Part shown: positions 15,309-24,826 of the stretch, in pieces
Layout: the number at the start of each line of letters is the position of its first letter
Numbering within the stretch: the stretch's first letter is position 1
Source: JARRPM01 sp963792815
GTDB taxonomy: Bacteria > Pseudomonadota > Gammaproteobacteria > Pseudomonadales > Halieaceae
Reading direction: 5' to 3'
Assembly (NCBI GenBank): GCA_963792815.1
Contig: CAWBXR010000003.1
Span: forward strand, 253,512-317,511
DNA length: 64,000 nucleotides
The notes under the pieces: generated by a model
Seen by the model: the letters and a program-made list of their open reading frames with translations, nothing else
The model's database searches: none
Told to the model about the DNA's origin: nothing
Translations under genes and position numbers: made by a program

Positions 15309-18215
15309 TCAGTTGTCCACAGGTTCCTCGGTGGCCCGGTAGGAGTCGATGGCGGGGCAGGCGCAGAACAGGTTCCTGTCCCCGTACACGTTGTCCACCC
15401 GGTTGACCGGCGCCCAGTACTTGTAGCGGCGCAGTGAGTCCACCGGGTAGGCAGCCAGTTCCCGGGAGTAGGGGTGGTCCCAGTTCGTGGCCGTTACATC
15501 CGCCAGTGTGTGCGGGGCATTGGCCAGGGGGTTGTCCTTCGGGTCCAGCCGGCCTTCCTGTACCGCGGTGATTTCCTCACGGATAGAGATCATCGCATCG
15601 CAGAAGCGGTCCAGCTCCTCCAGCGACTCCGATTCGGTGGGCTCCACCATCAGGGTGCCCGCCACCGGGAAAGACATGGTGGGGGCGTGAAAGCCGTAAT
15701 CGATCAGGCGCTTTGCCACGTCCTCCTCCGTCACCCCGCTGGCCTCCTTGATGGGGCGGATGTCGAGGATACACTCGTGCGCCACGTTGCCGGTGGTGCC
15801 GGTATAAAGAATGGGGTAGTGATCCTTCAGGCGATGGGCGATGTAGTTGGCGCTGAGGATGGCCACCTTGCTGGCCTGGGCCAGGCCGGTGCCGCCCATC
15901 AGGGCGATGTAAGCCCAGGAAATCGGCAGGATCGAGGCGCTGCCGTAGGGCGCTGAGGAGACCACGTCATTGCCCGCGTCCAGTCCCGGCAGCGGCAGCA
16001 CAGGGTTGGTCGGCAGGAAGGGCTGCAGGTGCGCGCCCACGCCTATTGGCCCCATGCCCGGTCCGCCGCCACCGTGGGGAATGCAGAATGTCTTGTGCAG
16101 GTTGAGGTGGGACACGTCCGCGCCGAATTTGCCCGGGGCGGCTATTCCCACCAGGGCGTTCAGGTTGGCGCCATCGACGTAAACCTGGCCGCCGTGCTCG
16201 TGCACGATGTCGCACAGTTCAACGATCGACTCCTCGAACACCCCGTGGGTGGAGGGGTAGGTGACCATGATGCAGGCCAGGTCGTCGCGATGACGTCCGG
16301 CCTTGCTGCGCAGGTCATCCAGGTCGACGTTGCCGGCGTCGTCACATTCGACGATCACCACGTCCATCCCCGCAAGGGCCGCGCTCGCGGGGTTGGTACC
16401 GTGAGCGGAGGAGGGGATCAGGCAGACATTGCGCTGGGTGTCGCCGCGACTCTCGTGGTAACGGCGAATGGCCAGCAGGCCCGCATACTCGCCCTGGGAT
16501 CCGGCATTGGGTTGCATTGAAAGGGCGTCGTAACCGGTGCATTCCAGCAGCATGTGCTCCAGCTCTTCCAGCATGGCCTGGTAACCGGTTGTCTGTTCCA
16601 CCGGGGCAAAGGGGTGCAGGCCGGCGAATTCCGGCCAGGTCACCGGCAGCATCTCGGTGGTGGCGTTGAGCTTCATGGTGCAGCTGCCCAGGGGGATCAT
16701 GGCCCGGTTGAGGGCGATGTCCTTGTCCTCCAGGTAACGCATGTAGCGCAGCATGGCGGTTTCGGAGTGGTAGTCGTTGAACAGGGGGTGTTGCAGGTAG
16801 TCCACTTCCCGCTGCAGGGCCTCTGGAATGCCTGCCATGGGGTCGTGTGCCGCTGTCAGTTCTTCCAGTTCCGGTGCTGGTCCGTCGCAGAATACCGCCA
16901 GCAGGGTCTGCACATCTTCCGCGCCGGTGGTTTCGTCCAGCGAAACTCCCAGCCTGTCGCTGCCGATCACCCGCAGGTTCAGGCCCTGGGCCAGGGCGCG
17001 CTGCACGATCGCCTGCTGCCGGTCGCCGACGGTGTAGGTGAGGGTGTCAAAATAGTGCGTGGTGTCGGCCTTGAAACCGGCCCGCTCCAGCCCGCTGGCC
17101 AGTAACACAGTGAGGTAGTGAATGCGCTGGGCGATCCGCCTCAGGCCCTGGGGGCCGTGGTACATGGCGTAGAAGGTCGCCATGATGGCCAGCAGCGCCT
17201 GGGCGGTGCAGATATTGCTGGTGGCCTTCTCCCGGCGGATATGCTGTTCCCGTGTCTGCATCGCCATACGCAGCGCCTGGTTGCCGCGCCGGTCGATAGA
17301 GACCCCGATGATGCGGCCCGGGGTGGAGCGCTTGTAGGCGTCACGGGTGGCGAAATAGGCGGCGTGAGGTCCGCCGAAACCCATCGGCACACCGAAGCGC
17401 TGGGTATTGCCCACCACAACATCCGCACCGAGTGACCCGGGGGATTTGACCAGCAACAGTGCCATGATGTCGGCTGCAACGGTTACCAGTACGTTCGCTT
17501 CGTGGGCCCTGTCTATCAGCGGCGAGATGTCGTCCAACTGGCCGTAGGTGCCCGGGTACTGCAGCAGCAAACCGAAGGCCTCGTTACTGCCCAGCAGCTG
17601 CTCAGGTTCCCCCACGACCACGTCGATATCCAGCGCTTCGGCGCGGGTTTTCACCACTGCAATGGTCTGGGGGTGGCAGTCCGCCGCTACCAGGAAGGTA
17701 TTGCTGCGGTTGCGCTTGTTAACCCGGTGCAGCAGGGTCATTGCCTCGGCGGCGGCCGTGCCCTCGTCCAGCATGGAGGCGTTGGCCAGGTCCATGCCGG
17801 TAAGGTCCAGCACCATCTGCTGGAAGGTCAGCAACGCTTCCAGCCTGCCCTGGGAAATTTCCGGCTGGTAGGGTGTGTAGGCGGTGTACCAGCCAGGATT
17901 CTCCAGCACGTTGCGCTGGATCACGGCGGGTGTCCAGGTGTCGTAATAGCCGGTGCCGATAAAGGACTTGTGCACTACATTTTTTTTGGCCAGCGCGCGC
18001 AGCTTCTCCAGCACGGCCTGCTCGGTCCGTGCCCCGGGCAGGTCCATTGCCTGTTGCCGCCTGATCGCGGCAGGTACCGTGTCGTCGATAAGCGCGTCAA
18101 GACTGTCGTAGCCCACGGCTTTTGCCATGTCCGCCTGCTGTTGTTCGGTGGGGCCAATGTGGCGCTGGATAAATTCGGCGTGATTTTCCAGGTCAGGCAG
18201 CGACGGGCGGTTCAT
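15309..18215 (-). CDS. gcvP: glycine dehydrogenase (aminomethyl-transferring), P protein
   Basis: The 968-residue product has the usual single-chain length of bacterial P protein. It carries two PLP-fold halves. The N-terminal half starts HAEFIQRHIGP and contains YTPYQPEISQGRLE. The C-terminal half has NLHKTFCIPHGGGG, in which K708 binds pyridoxal phosphate. The enzyme decarboxylates glycine and passes the aminomethyl group to the lipoyl H protein in the cytosolic glycine cleavage system. gcvT and gcvH are not in the window, so the gene stands alone here. A probable promoter lies about 55 bases upstream. No glycine riboswitch fits in the 90 bases before it. Confidence 0.97.
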   Translation of the reverse strand: MNRPSLPDLENHAEFIQRHIGPTEQQQADMAKAVGYDSLDALIDDTVPAAIRRQQAMDLPGARTEQAVLEKLRALAKKNVVHKSFIGTGYYDTWTPAVIQRNVLENPGWYTAYTPYQPEISQGRLEALLTFQQMVLDLTGMDLANASMLDEGTAAAEAMTLLHRVNKRNRSNTFLVAADCHPQTIAVVKTRAEALDIDVVVGEPEQLLGSNEAFGLLLQYPGTYGQLDDISPLIDRAHEANVLVTVAADIMALLLVKSPGSLGADVVVGNTQRFGVPMGFGGPHAAYFATRDAYKRSTPGRIIGVSIDRRGNQALRMAMQTREQHIRREKATSNICTAQALLAIMATFYAMYHGPQGLRRIAQRIHYLTVLLASGLERAGFKADTTHYFDTLTYTVGDRQQAIVQRALAQGLNLRVIGSDRLGVSLDETTGAEDVQTLLAVFCDGPAPELEELTAAHDPMAGIPEALQREVDYLQHPLFNDYHSETAMLRYMRYLEDKDIALNRAMIPLGSCTMKLNATTEMLPVTWPEFAGLHPFAPVEQTTGYQAMLEELEHMLLECTGYDALSMQPNAGSQGEYAGLLAIRRYHESRGDTQRNVCLIPSSAHGTNPASAALAGMDVVIVECDDAGNVDLDDLRSKAGRHRDDLACIMVTYPSTHGVFEESIVELCDIVHEHGGQVYVDGANLNALVGIAAPGKFGADVSHLNLHKTFCIPHGGGGPGMGPIGVGAHLQPFLPTNPVLPLPGLDAGNDVVSSAPYGSASILPISWAYIALMGGTGLAQASKVAILSANYIAHRLKDHYPILYTGTTGNVAHECILDIRPIKEASGVTEEDVAKRLIDYGFHAPTMSFPVAGTLMVEPTESESLEELDRFCDAMISIREEITAVQEGRLDPKDNPLANAPHTLADVTATNWDHPYSRELAAYPVDSLRRYKYWAPVNRVDNVYGDRNLFCACPAIDSYRATEEPVDN

Positions 18216-18268
18216 AGGAGCTCCGGGAGTGGCTGAATCGCTTGATGCGGGGGCTTTTCGAGGCCGCG

Positions 18269-18298
18269 ATAGTATCAGCCCGGTGACCGCCCGGGCAA
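18269..18298 (-). promoter_or_regulatory. probable sigma70 promoter of gcvP
   Basis: On the minus strand TTGCCC (18298-18293) and TACTAT (18274-18269) are 18 bases apart and lie 55 bases before the gcvP start. The gap to the upstream lipoprotein gene is short, so read-through is also possible. Confidence 0.4.
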
Positions 18299-18305
18299 CC
18301 GTGGA

Positions 18306-19658
18306 TCAGGCGTCCGGCGCGGCGCCGGGGTTCTCATACCAGATCAGTCCCAGCCCGCGGGTCACCAGGCCGGGCAACAGGCGGCCCAGGACGCCGCTCG
18401 CCCCATTTTCCTCTGTGGTGATTATGTCCAGGTCCCCATCCTGGTCCAGGTCCTCCAGTACGACGTTGTCGTATTTGATGCCCTTGCGGGAGTTGTGCTC
18501 GGCGCCCGCTATCACCTGCAGGTGCAGCGCCTGGTCAGCGAGGGAATCGTCCAGGTTCATCAGGGCGAAGACCCCGTGCCCGCGGCCGCTCATCGAGATC
18601 ACGATGTCCAGCCTGGGGTCGTCATCTATATTGCCGCAGGTGATTCCCTTGACCGTGTAGTCGTCCTCCCCGCTATCGCGCGGCACAGCCTCCAGGGAGC
18701 GGATTTCCCGCTGCAGCCAGCTGCCGTCCCAGTGCCCGTCGGCGTCGTGGTTTTTGCCCACCAGGTAGGCCACCACGTCCCCCGCCCCGGCCGCGGAAAG
18801 GTCGGCGCCCACCACCAGTAAGTTGCCCACCTCGGCCGGTGTGCCGGCACTACAGTTGGCGAAGTAGGACTTGGTGGTCTGGCTGATCTGGTGCTTTTCC
18901 CAGCGCGGCAGGTCGGCGCCGTCCGCCGTCGCTCCCGCTGCAAGGTTTTCGTACCACAGCAGGTTGTTCCAGTAGTTCAGCAGGATGTCATTGCGCCCGT
19001 CACCGTTTATGTCGGTGATGGCCAGGCTGTCCACCCAGTCGATCTGGTCGATGAAGCGGCTGCGCCATTGGCCGGCATTACCCGGCCCCGGCGCGGCGCC
19101 TGCCTGGTACCACACCAGGGCGCCGGCTTTGCCATCGGCCTTCGAACCGGCCACGATGTCGCTGGCGCCGTGCCCGTCAACCTGCCCGATGGCTACCTTC
19201 ACATAAAGGTACTTCAGCGAGGGGTCCAGCCATGTGCCCTGCCACGCGCTTTCACTGTGCGCCTGCTGCGGCTGCAACAGCCAGTGGACGCCTACCCGCT
19301 CACTGCCTTTCTCGGTCGCGCTGACCACCGCGTCCACCGCGCCGTCCCGGTCGAAGTCGGCAAAGCGGGCGTCCTCGATCTTGCCGACGGTGAGACCGCC
19401 GCTGATGCGCGTGTGCCCCCAGGGCTCACGCACCCGCGCCGGGCCGGGGTTTTCATGTAACAGCAAAGCCCCGGATTCCTCCCAAGCCACCACTGCGTCG
19501 GCATCGCCGTCGTTGTCGATATCGACTAGATCTACCCCGTCCGCACCCTCGTAGCTGTCGTCGATGACGTGCATGGCCCAGTAGGCGTCGTCTGCGGGAC
19601 CCTCTGAGCAGCCTGCAAGCGACAGGGCCGCCAGTATCGAAGCAAGAAATACGCGCAT
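18306..19658 (-). CDS. FG-GAP/VCBS-repeat lipoprotein
   Basis: This 450-residue protein starts with a lipoprotein signal, SLAGC with the lipidated Cys at residue 17. It carries at least four calcium-type loops: DIDNDGDAD, DFDRDGAVD, DINGDGRND and DLDQDGDLD. These mark FG-GAP blades of a beta-propeller on the periplasmic or outer face. WYENPG-type strings at both ends fit the family of secreted propellers without a catalytic domain. It is on the same strand as gcvP, 90 bases apart. Binding partner unknown. Confidence 0.85.
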   Translation of the reverse strand: MRVFLASILAALSLAGCSEGPADDAYWAMHVIDDSYEGADGVDLVDIDNDGDADAVVAWEESGALLLHENPGPARVREPWGHTRISGGLTVGKIEDARFADFDRDGAVDAVVSATEKGSERVGVHWLLQPQQAHSESAWQGTWLDPSLKYLYVKVAIGQVDGHGASDIVAGSKADGKAGALVWYQAGAAPGPGNAGQWRSRFIDQIDWVDSLAITDINGDGRNDILLNYWNNLLWYENLAAGATADGADLPRWEKHQISQTTKSYFANCSAGTPAEVGNLLVVGADLSAAGAGDVVAYLVGKNHDADGHWDGSWLQREIRSLEAVPRDSGEDDYTVKGITCGNIDDDPRLDIVISMSGRGHGVFALMNLDDSLADQALHLQVIAGAEHNSRKGIKYDNVVLEDLDQDGDLDIITTEENGASGVLGRLLPGLVTRGLGLIWYENPGAAPDA

Positions 19659-19883
19659 GACTGTTCTCGTCAGGGGCGGCGGTGCGGGCAGGGGCGCATG
19701 CCGGTGAATGTGTCTGCCGGGGAGTTGCCGCTGTTATTTATTGCGATGGCTGCGACGAATGCAAGGGGTTTTTCCCCCAGTGCCTACGCGCACTGCGCGC
19801 TTTCGTTATATGATTCCCGGGCCGCTCCTGCGGCGACAGTTCTTGCATGGGTTTGGGTCCGGACATGATAGGTAGCGGGGACG

Positions 19884-20514
19884 TTGTGCGTGACAGCAGG
19901 TAAGACAGGCGAGGTCCCGCTGTTGGATTTGCTGGCGCAGGTTCGTTCCTGTCGCCATTGCCAGGACTCGCTGCCGCTGGGGCCGAACCCGGTGCTGCGG
20001 GCCGGTTCCGGTGCGCGTGTGCTGATTGTCGGCCAGGCCCCCGGCACCCGGGTACACGCCAGTGGCATTCCCTGGGACGACCCCAGCGGCGACCGCCTGC
20101 GTCGCTGGCTGCAGCTGGACAGCGAGCAGTTTTATGACGAGTCCCGGGTCGCCATCATACCCATGGGCTTTTGTTATCCCGGCAAGGGTAAGTCCGGCGA
20201 CCTGCCGCCGCCCCCTGACTGCGCTCCCCTCTGGCACGAGCGACTGCTGGGCGTGCTGCCGGATATCCGGCTGGTCCTGTTGGTGGGGGCCTATGCCCAG
20301 CGCTACTACCTGTCCCAGACGCCGGCGGCGGCGCTGGCCATCCCCGGCTGAGACCCTGACCAGCCGGGTGCAGCGCTGGCGCGATTTCGGCCCGCGCTAT
20401 TTCCCGCTGCCACATCCGTCACCTCGCAACACCCTGTGGTTGCGCCGCAATCCCTGGTTTGAAGAAGACGTCGTCCCGGCTCTGCGCACCCGCCTGCACC
20501 GCATCCTGGGGTGA
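19884..20514 (+). CDS. uracil-DNA glycosylase family protein, frameshifted
   Basis: The first frame (from TTG 19884 or GTG 19890) gives LLAQVRSCRHC, then VLIVGQAPGTRVHASG and IPMGFCYPGKGKSGDLPPPP, the family-4/5-like uracil-DNA glycosylase pattern. It stops at 20351. The next frame continues LTSRVQRWRDFGPRYFPLPH, with PHPSPRN and WFEEDVVPALR to 20514, which is the missing C-terminus. Removing one C from the CCCC run near 20343 joins them into about 209 residues. Such proteins excise uracil or act in related DNA repair. The frameshift may be a sequencing error. Confidence 0.8.
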
Positions 20515-20600
20515 GGTTCGGCCCAGGGGAGGCAGGGCACTTGCCAGCGCGGGCGTTACGGGTTTCACTGTCGTCCTTTTCCATTCCAGCGGAGAGCAAC

Positions 20601-21854
20601 ATGGTGCCTGAGCCTGTTTCACCGGAGTCGGTCGGCATGAACAGTGGGCAACTGGCCCGTGTGGGCGAGCATTTGCGCGCCCGTTACGTGGATCCCGGCA
20701 AGATTCCCGGCAGCATAACCCTCGTGGCCCGCCACGGCCGGGTCTGCTACCTGGATACGGCGGGGCGGCGGGATGTGGAGCGTGACACCCCCATGACCGC
20801 CGACACCATCCTGCGTATCTATTCCATGACCAAGCCGGTGACATCCGTCGCCCTGATGACCTTGTACGAACGCGGCCTGTTCTCACTGGACGACCCGGTC
20901 CATCGATTCATCCCGTCCTGGAAGAAGCTGCGGGTGCGCAAGGGCGGCTCGCATCCGCTGTTTCTCTCGGTGCCCTGTGAGCGCCCCATGACGGTCCGCG
21001 ACCTGTTCATGCACACCTCCGGGCTCACCTATGACTTCATGCACGCCAGCAATGTCGATGCCGCTTATCGCGAGCTGAGCGTCGGCCTGCCTCGCAGGGG
21101 CTATACACTGCAGCAGATGATCGACCAGCTGGCCGCACTGCCGCTGGAATTCTCCCCCGGGCAACGCTGGAACTATTCCGTGGCGACCGATGTGCTGGGT
21201 TACCTGATCGAGGTGATCAGCGGCCAGAGCCTGCCGGAGTATATGCGCTCAGCCATATTCGAACCCCTGGGCATGGTGGACACCAGTTTTGAGATTCCTG
21301 CGGAGAAGGTCGATCGTCTTGCCTCCTGCTACGAGCGCAACCTGCAAAAGGAAATGGTGCTACAGGACGATTGCCGGGACAGCCATTTCGCCAGTCGTAC
21401 CTTCTGGTCCGGCGGCGGGGGCCTGCTGTCCACTGCCGGGGATTATTACCGTTTCTGCCAGATGCTGCTCAATGGCGGCAGCCTCGAGGGGCGGCGCGTG
21501 ATCGGCTCGCGCACCCTGCAATTCATGACCCGCAACCACCTGCCGGGCGGCATGGATATGTCGCAGTTTGCCACCGGCAGTTTCAGTGAAACGGTTTACG
21601 AGGGGGTGGGTTTTGGCCTCGGCTTTGCCAACAAGGTGGACCCGGTGCGCAATGGTTTTCCCGCTTCCGTGGGCAGTTATTTCTGGGGCGGCCTGGCCAG
21701 CACCCTGTTCTGGGTGGACCCGCAGGAAGACCTGGTCGTGGTGTTCTTGACCCAGCTCATTCCCTCAAGTACGTTCAACTTTCGGGGGCAGCTGGAAAGC
21801 ATCATTTACGCCGCCCTGGAGCCCGGCCATATGAGCGTTCACGGTTCGACATAA
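20601..21854 (+). CDS. serine beta-lactamase-fold hydrolase (class C-like)
   Basis: The 417-residue product has the SxxK motif SMTK (S75, K78) after TILRIY, a Tyr motif WNYSVATDVLGYL (Y192), and GGGGLLSTAGDYYRFCQMLL, the usual late motif of EstB/PBP4-like beta-lactamase-family enzymes. There is no signal peptide, so it is probably cytosolic and more likely an esterase than an antibiotic-hydrolysing enzyme. The ATG at 20601, with GGAGAG close upstream, is preferred to a longer frame from 20511 that overlaps the previous gene. Confidence 0.85.
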   Translation: MVPEPVSPESVGMNSGQLARVGEHLRARYVDPGKIPGSITLVARHGRVCYLDTAGRRDVERDTPMTADTILRIYSMTKPVTSVALMTLYERGLFSLDDPVHRFIPSWKKLRVRKGGSHPLFLSVPCERPMTVRDLFMHTSGLTYDFMHASNVDAAYRELSVGLPRRGYTLQQMIDQLAALPLEFSPGQRWNYSVATDVLGYLIEVISGQSLPEYMRSAIFEPLGMVDTSFEIPAEKVDRLASCYERNLQKEMVLQDDCRDSHFASRTFWSGGGGLLSTAGDYYRFCQMLLNGGSLEGRRVIGSRTLQFMTRNHLPGGMDMSQFATGSFSETVYEGVGFGLGFANKVDPVRNGFPASVGSYFWGGLASTLFWVDPQEDLVVVFLTQLIPSSTFNFRGQLESIIYAALEPGHMSVHGST

Positions 21855-22048
21855 TAACGCACCGCAAAAATACCCAGCCGTTTGAGGCGGATTATGACGC
21901 AGCCCCCCAGAGCCTGCCGCGCAAGGATCCTACCGCCCAGGCGGAAAAGTCGTTCTTCCTGATGCCGGAAGGGGAGGGCAAGTTCGTCGATACCTGCGAC
22001 CCCAGCCTGCCCTGCACCACGGACGGCTACGTCCCCGGCGGCTGCTGA
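21830..22048 (+). other. coding-like frame without a start codon
   Basis: In the frame ending with TGA at 22046-22048 the sequence reads DIITHRKNTQPFEADYDAA, then SLPRKDPTAQAEKSFFLMPE and TCDPSLPCTTDGYVPGGC. This looks like real protein and has no stop back into the preceding gene, but there is no ATG, GTG or TTG at a sensible place. It could be a small gene with a damaged start, or the tail of a fusion separated by an indel. Family not recognised. Confidence 0.35.
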
Positions 22049-22189
22049 TACCCGCCCTGGCGACCAGCAGCCAACGACGTCGGCACATCCCCTGCAAGCG
22101 GGGCGTGTCACCGTTTTTTTCAGCGATTTCCTGTGCAGCCTCCGTGCCGCCGGCGCTAAACAGGAATAATTCCCATCGAATATTGTAAC

Positions 22190-22204
22190 TGAGAATCATT
22201 CCTA
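22190..22204 (+). promoter_or_regulatory. probable Fur box
   Basis: TGAGAATCATTCCTA matches 11 of 15 positions of the Fur half-site consensus TGATAATCATTATCA. It lies 45-60 bases before the porin gene, at the head of the porin/FMN-binding/PepSY operon. Confidence 0.6.
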
Positions 22205-22248
22205 CTATGATTCCCTCTCAATTTGGGGCAAGTCCAATGAAGGGGACG

Positions 22249-23490
22249 ATGGAGATGAAACGAGTCACAGGGGGGCTGGTGCTGGGTCTTTGCAGCATGG
22301 CGGCAGCGGCGGCAACACCTACACCGGAAGAGATGTGGGCCATTATTCAACAGCAGCAGGCTGAGATCAGCCGGCTCAAGGAGCAGGTGGCGGCCGCGGA
22401 CGAGGAACTCAAGGAAACCAGCGTCAAGGTGGAAGCTACCGCCAGCATGGTGGAAGAGGGCATGGTATCGGCCGGGAGTTCGCTGGCATCCAGCTGGGCT
22501 GAGCGCACCAGCATCGGCAGCTACGGCGAAATGCACTATAACAACCTGGAAAACCAGAACGGCAATGGTGGTGACAAGGACGAGCTCGACTTCCACCGTT
22601 TCGTGTTTTTCCTGGGTCACGAGTTCAGCGACACCACCCGGATGTTCTCCGAAGTGGAGCTGGAGCACTCCGTCGCCGGCGATGGCCAGAACGGCGAGGT
22701 TGAACTCGAGCAGGCTTATATCGAGCACGACCTTAACAGCGCTACCCGGATCAAGGCGGGCCTGTTCCTGATGCCCGTGGGCATTCTCAACCTGACCCAT
22801 GAGCCGGATACGTTTTACGGCGTCGAGCGCAACAATGTGGAAAAGAACATTATACCCACCACCTGGTGGGAAGGCGGCGTTGCACTGAGCGGTGAAATTG
22901 CGCCGGGCTGGAGTTACGAGACAACCTTTACCTCAGGCCTGAAGCTTGATGCGGACGATGGCCAGTTCATGATCCGCGACGGGCGCCAGAAAGTGTCCGA
23001 GGCGGACGCTTCCGACCCGGCCTATACCGCAAACCTGAAATACACCGGGATTGCCGGCCTGGAACTGGGCGCCACGGTGCAGTACCAGCAGGATATATAC
23101 CAGGGTGATTACACCCAGGATGTCGATGCGATGCTCTACTCGGCGCACCTGAGCTATCGCAACGGGCCATTCGGTCTGCGCGCCCTGGCGGCATCCTGGG
23201 ATATCGATGACGCCATCGACAACATTGCGGCCGGGGCTGATACCCAGGAAGGCTGGTATATCGAACCTTCCTGGATGCTGTTGCGCGACCTGGGTGTCTT
23301 TGCCCGTTACAGCGAGTGGGATAACCAGGCCGGGGGCGCAGGGGATACACAGTTCAGCGAATGGGATGTGGGCCTGAATTACTGGCTGGAGGAACATGTG
23401 GTGTTCAAGCTCGACTACCAGTTCCAGGACGCGCCTGCCGACCAGAAAGAGCTGGAAGGGCTTAACCTTGGAGTGGGCTGGAGTTTCTGA
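22249..23490 (+). CDS. outer-membrane porin with N-terminal coiled coil
   Basis: The product (413 residues from the ATG at 22249, AGGGGAC upstream) starts with a signal peptide ending MAAAAA. A coiled-coil stretch of about 45 residues (QQQQAEISRLKEQVAAADEE) follows, then a beta-barrel with alternating residues, and it ends GLNLGVGWSF with a C-terminal Phe, the outer-membrane insertion signal. It resembles OprP/OprO-like and related porins (YGVERNNVEKNIIPTTWWEGG). The substrate is unknown. The Fur box and the redox genes downstream (stop and start overlap at 23490) suggest a role in iron uptake. Confidence 0.8.
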   Translation: MEMKRVTGGLVLGLCSMAAAAATPTPEEMWAIIQQQQAEISRLKEQVAAADEELKETSVKVEATASMVEEGMVSAGSSLASSWAERTSIGSYGEMHYNNLENQNGNGGDKDELDFHRFVFFLGHEFSDTTRMFSEVELEHSVAGDGQNGEVELEQAYIEHDLNSATRIKAGLFLMPVGILNLTHEPDTFYGVERNNVEKNIIPTTWWEGGVALSGEIAPGWSYETTFTSGLKLDADDGQFMIRDGRQKVSEADASDPAYTANLKYTGIAGLELGATVQYQQDIYQGDYTQDVDAMLYSAHLSYRNGPFGLRALAASWDIDDAIDNIAAGADTQEGWYIEPSWMLLRDLGVFARYSEWDNQAGGAGDTQFSEWDVGLNYWLEEHVVFKLDYQFQDAPADQKELEGLNLGVGWSF

Positions 23491-24023
23491 TGCCCACCAA
23501 TCCCAAGCTGCTGGCGCGCTTGCGCGCCGCACTGGCTGCCGGCCTGGTGCTGGCAGCTTTTTCCGTTGTGGGGGAGGAGTATCTGGGGCGAGACGAATTC
23601 CTCACTATGGCGTTCGGTGATACCGCACCAGAAATGCATACCCTGTGGCTGACCGAGGAGACCCGGGCCGAGGCAAAGTCCGCCGTGGGCTGGGTCCCCC
23701 CGGCGCTGAGGCTGCGCTACTGGCGCGCGGGTGACCGCACGGCCTGGATTCTCGAGGATATAGGCAAGGACAAGCCGATAACCCTGGGTATCGCAGTCGC
23801 TGCCAACCGGATAGACCGGGTGGAAGTGCTGGCGTTCCGGGAAAGCCGGGGCTGGGAAATTCGCTACCCGTTTTTTACCAGCCAGTTCAGCGGGCTGACA
23901 CTGGCGCCTGATGGCTACCTGTCAGATTCCATCGACGGCATCACCGGCGCGACTCTCTCGGTGCGCGCGGTGGAGCGGGTGGCCCGGCTTGCCCTGTGGC
24001 TGGATGCACAGGTGGAAGGCTGA
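23490..24023 (+). CDS. FMN-binding domain protein, exported
   Basis: A 177-residue protein with a signal peptide (LARLRAALAAGLVLAAFSVV) and an FMN_bind domain. DGITGATLS at residues 149-157 is the flavinylation motif, in which the last Ser (S157) would receive FMN from ApbE in the periplasm. It overlaps the porin stop by one base and the PepSY start by one base, so translation is coupled. In related systems such flavinylated proteins carry electrons across or outside the membrane. ApbE is not in the window. Confidence 0.85.
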   Translation: MPTNPKLLARLRAALAAGLVLAAFSVVGEEYLGRDEFLTMAFGDTAPEMHTLWLTEETRAEAKSAVGWVPPALRLRYWRAGDRTAWILEDIGKDKPITLGIAVAANRIDRVEVLAFRESRGWEIRYPFFTSQFSGLTLAPDGYLSDSIDGITGATLSVRAVERVARLALWLDAQVEG

Positions 24024-24784
24024 TGCGGCGGCCCCGGCTGGTGGGGTTTCTCTGGCGCTGGCACCGGCGCCTGGGGTTGCTTGTGGCCGTTTTTGTACTT
24101 GTGCTGTCCGTGACCGGTATTTTGTTGAATCACTCTCCCGGGCTGGGCCTGGATCGCCGCTTTGTCGACTCGCCCTGGTTGCTGCAGGCCTACGGCGACG
24201 AATCCGCTGACCTGCCGGCATTTCAGCTGGGGGAAAACTGGCTGTCCCAGGCAGCCGATGGGCGCATCTATCTCGACACGCAGGCGGTGGCCCCCTGCAG
24301 TGGCAGGCTGGTGGCGGCGGTGCGCGCGGACAACATGCTGCTGGCCGGCTGCAGCGGGGAACTCCTGCTGATTGCACCCGATGGCCAGCTGATCGAGTCG
24401 GTGAGCGCGAGCAGCGGTTTGCCAGCGCCATTGCGTGGTGTTGGCATGGCGGATGACAGGGTAGTGCTGCAGGACGCCGACGGCTGGTGGCTGGCAGATC
24501 TGGATGCCCTGGAGTTCAGCGTGGCGGCACCCGGGGGCAGCCTCATCAAGCAGCTCGGGCCTGCGACACTGCCCCGGGCAATACTTGGCAGCATTCCCGC
24601 CAGGGAGCAGTGGCTGAGCTGGGAGCGACTGCTGCTGGACCTGCACAGCGGCCGCATCGCCGGCCGCCTCGGGATACTCTGGATGGACCTGGTGGCGGTG
24701 CTGCTGGGTGGCCTCGCCCTGAGCGGCATCGGCATATGGTGGCTGCGCCGTCATCGGCGCAGCGCCGGTGGTGCGAGCCGCTGA
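24023..24784 (+). CDS. PepSY-associated membrane protein
   Basis: From the ATG at 24023, which overlaps the FMN-binding gene stop, the product has 253 residues. FLWRWHRRLGLLVAVFVLVL near the start, with a membrane helix at about 17-36, is the PepSY_TM signature with its conserved His. A periplasmic region of about 180 residues follows, then a second helix (about 222-244, LLGGLALSGIGIWWL). With the flavinylated protein and the porin it forms a probable Fur-controlled iron-reduction or uptake module. The N-terminal extension from 23996 is not needed. Confidence 0.8.
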   Translation: MRRPRLVGFLWRWHRRLGLLVAVFVLVLSVTGILLNHSPGLGLDRRFVDSPWLLQAYGDESADLPAFQLGENWLSQAADGRIYLDTQAVAPCSGRLVAAVRADNMLLAGCSGELLLIAPDGQLIESVSASSGLPAPLRGVGMADDRVVLQDADGWWLADLDALEFSVAAPGGSLIKQLGPATLPRAILGSIPAREQWLSWERLLLDLHSGRIAGRLGILWMDLVAVLLGGLALSGIGIWWLRRHRRSAGGASR

Positions 24785-24826
24785 AGGGATCTGGTGACCG
24801 GACCGAATCGACTTGACGAGTAGTCG

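Noticed and set aside
15474..18236. several long plus-strand frames opposite gcvP
   Set aside because: No motifs; gcvP is intact on the minus strand.
18216..18305. glycine riboswitch upstream of gcvP
   Set aside because: Only 90 bases are available and no paired aptamer pattern is seen.
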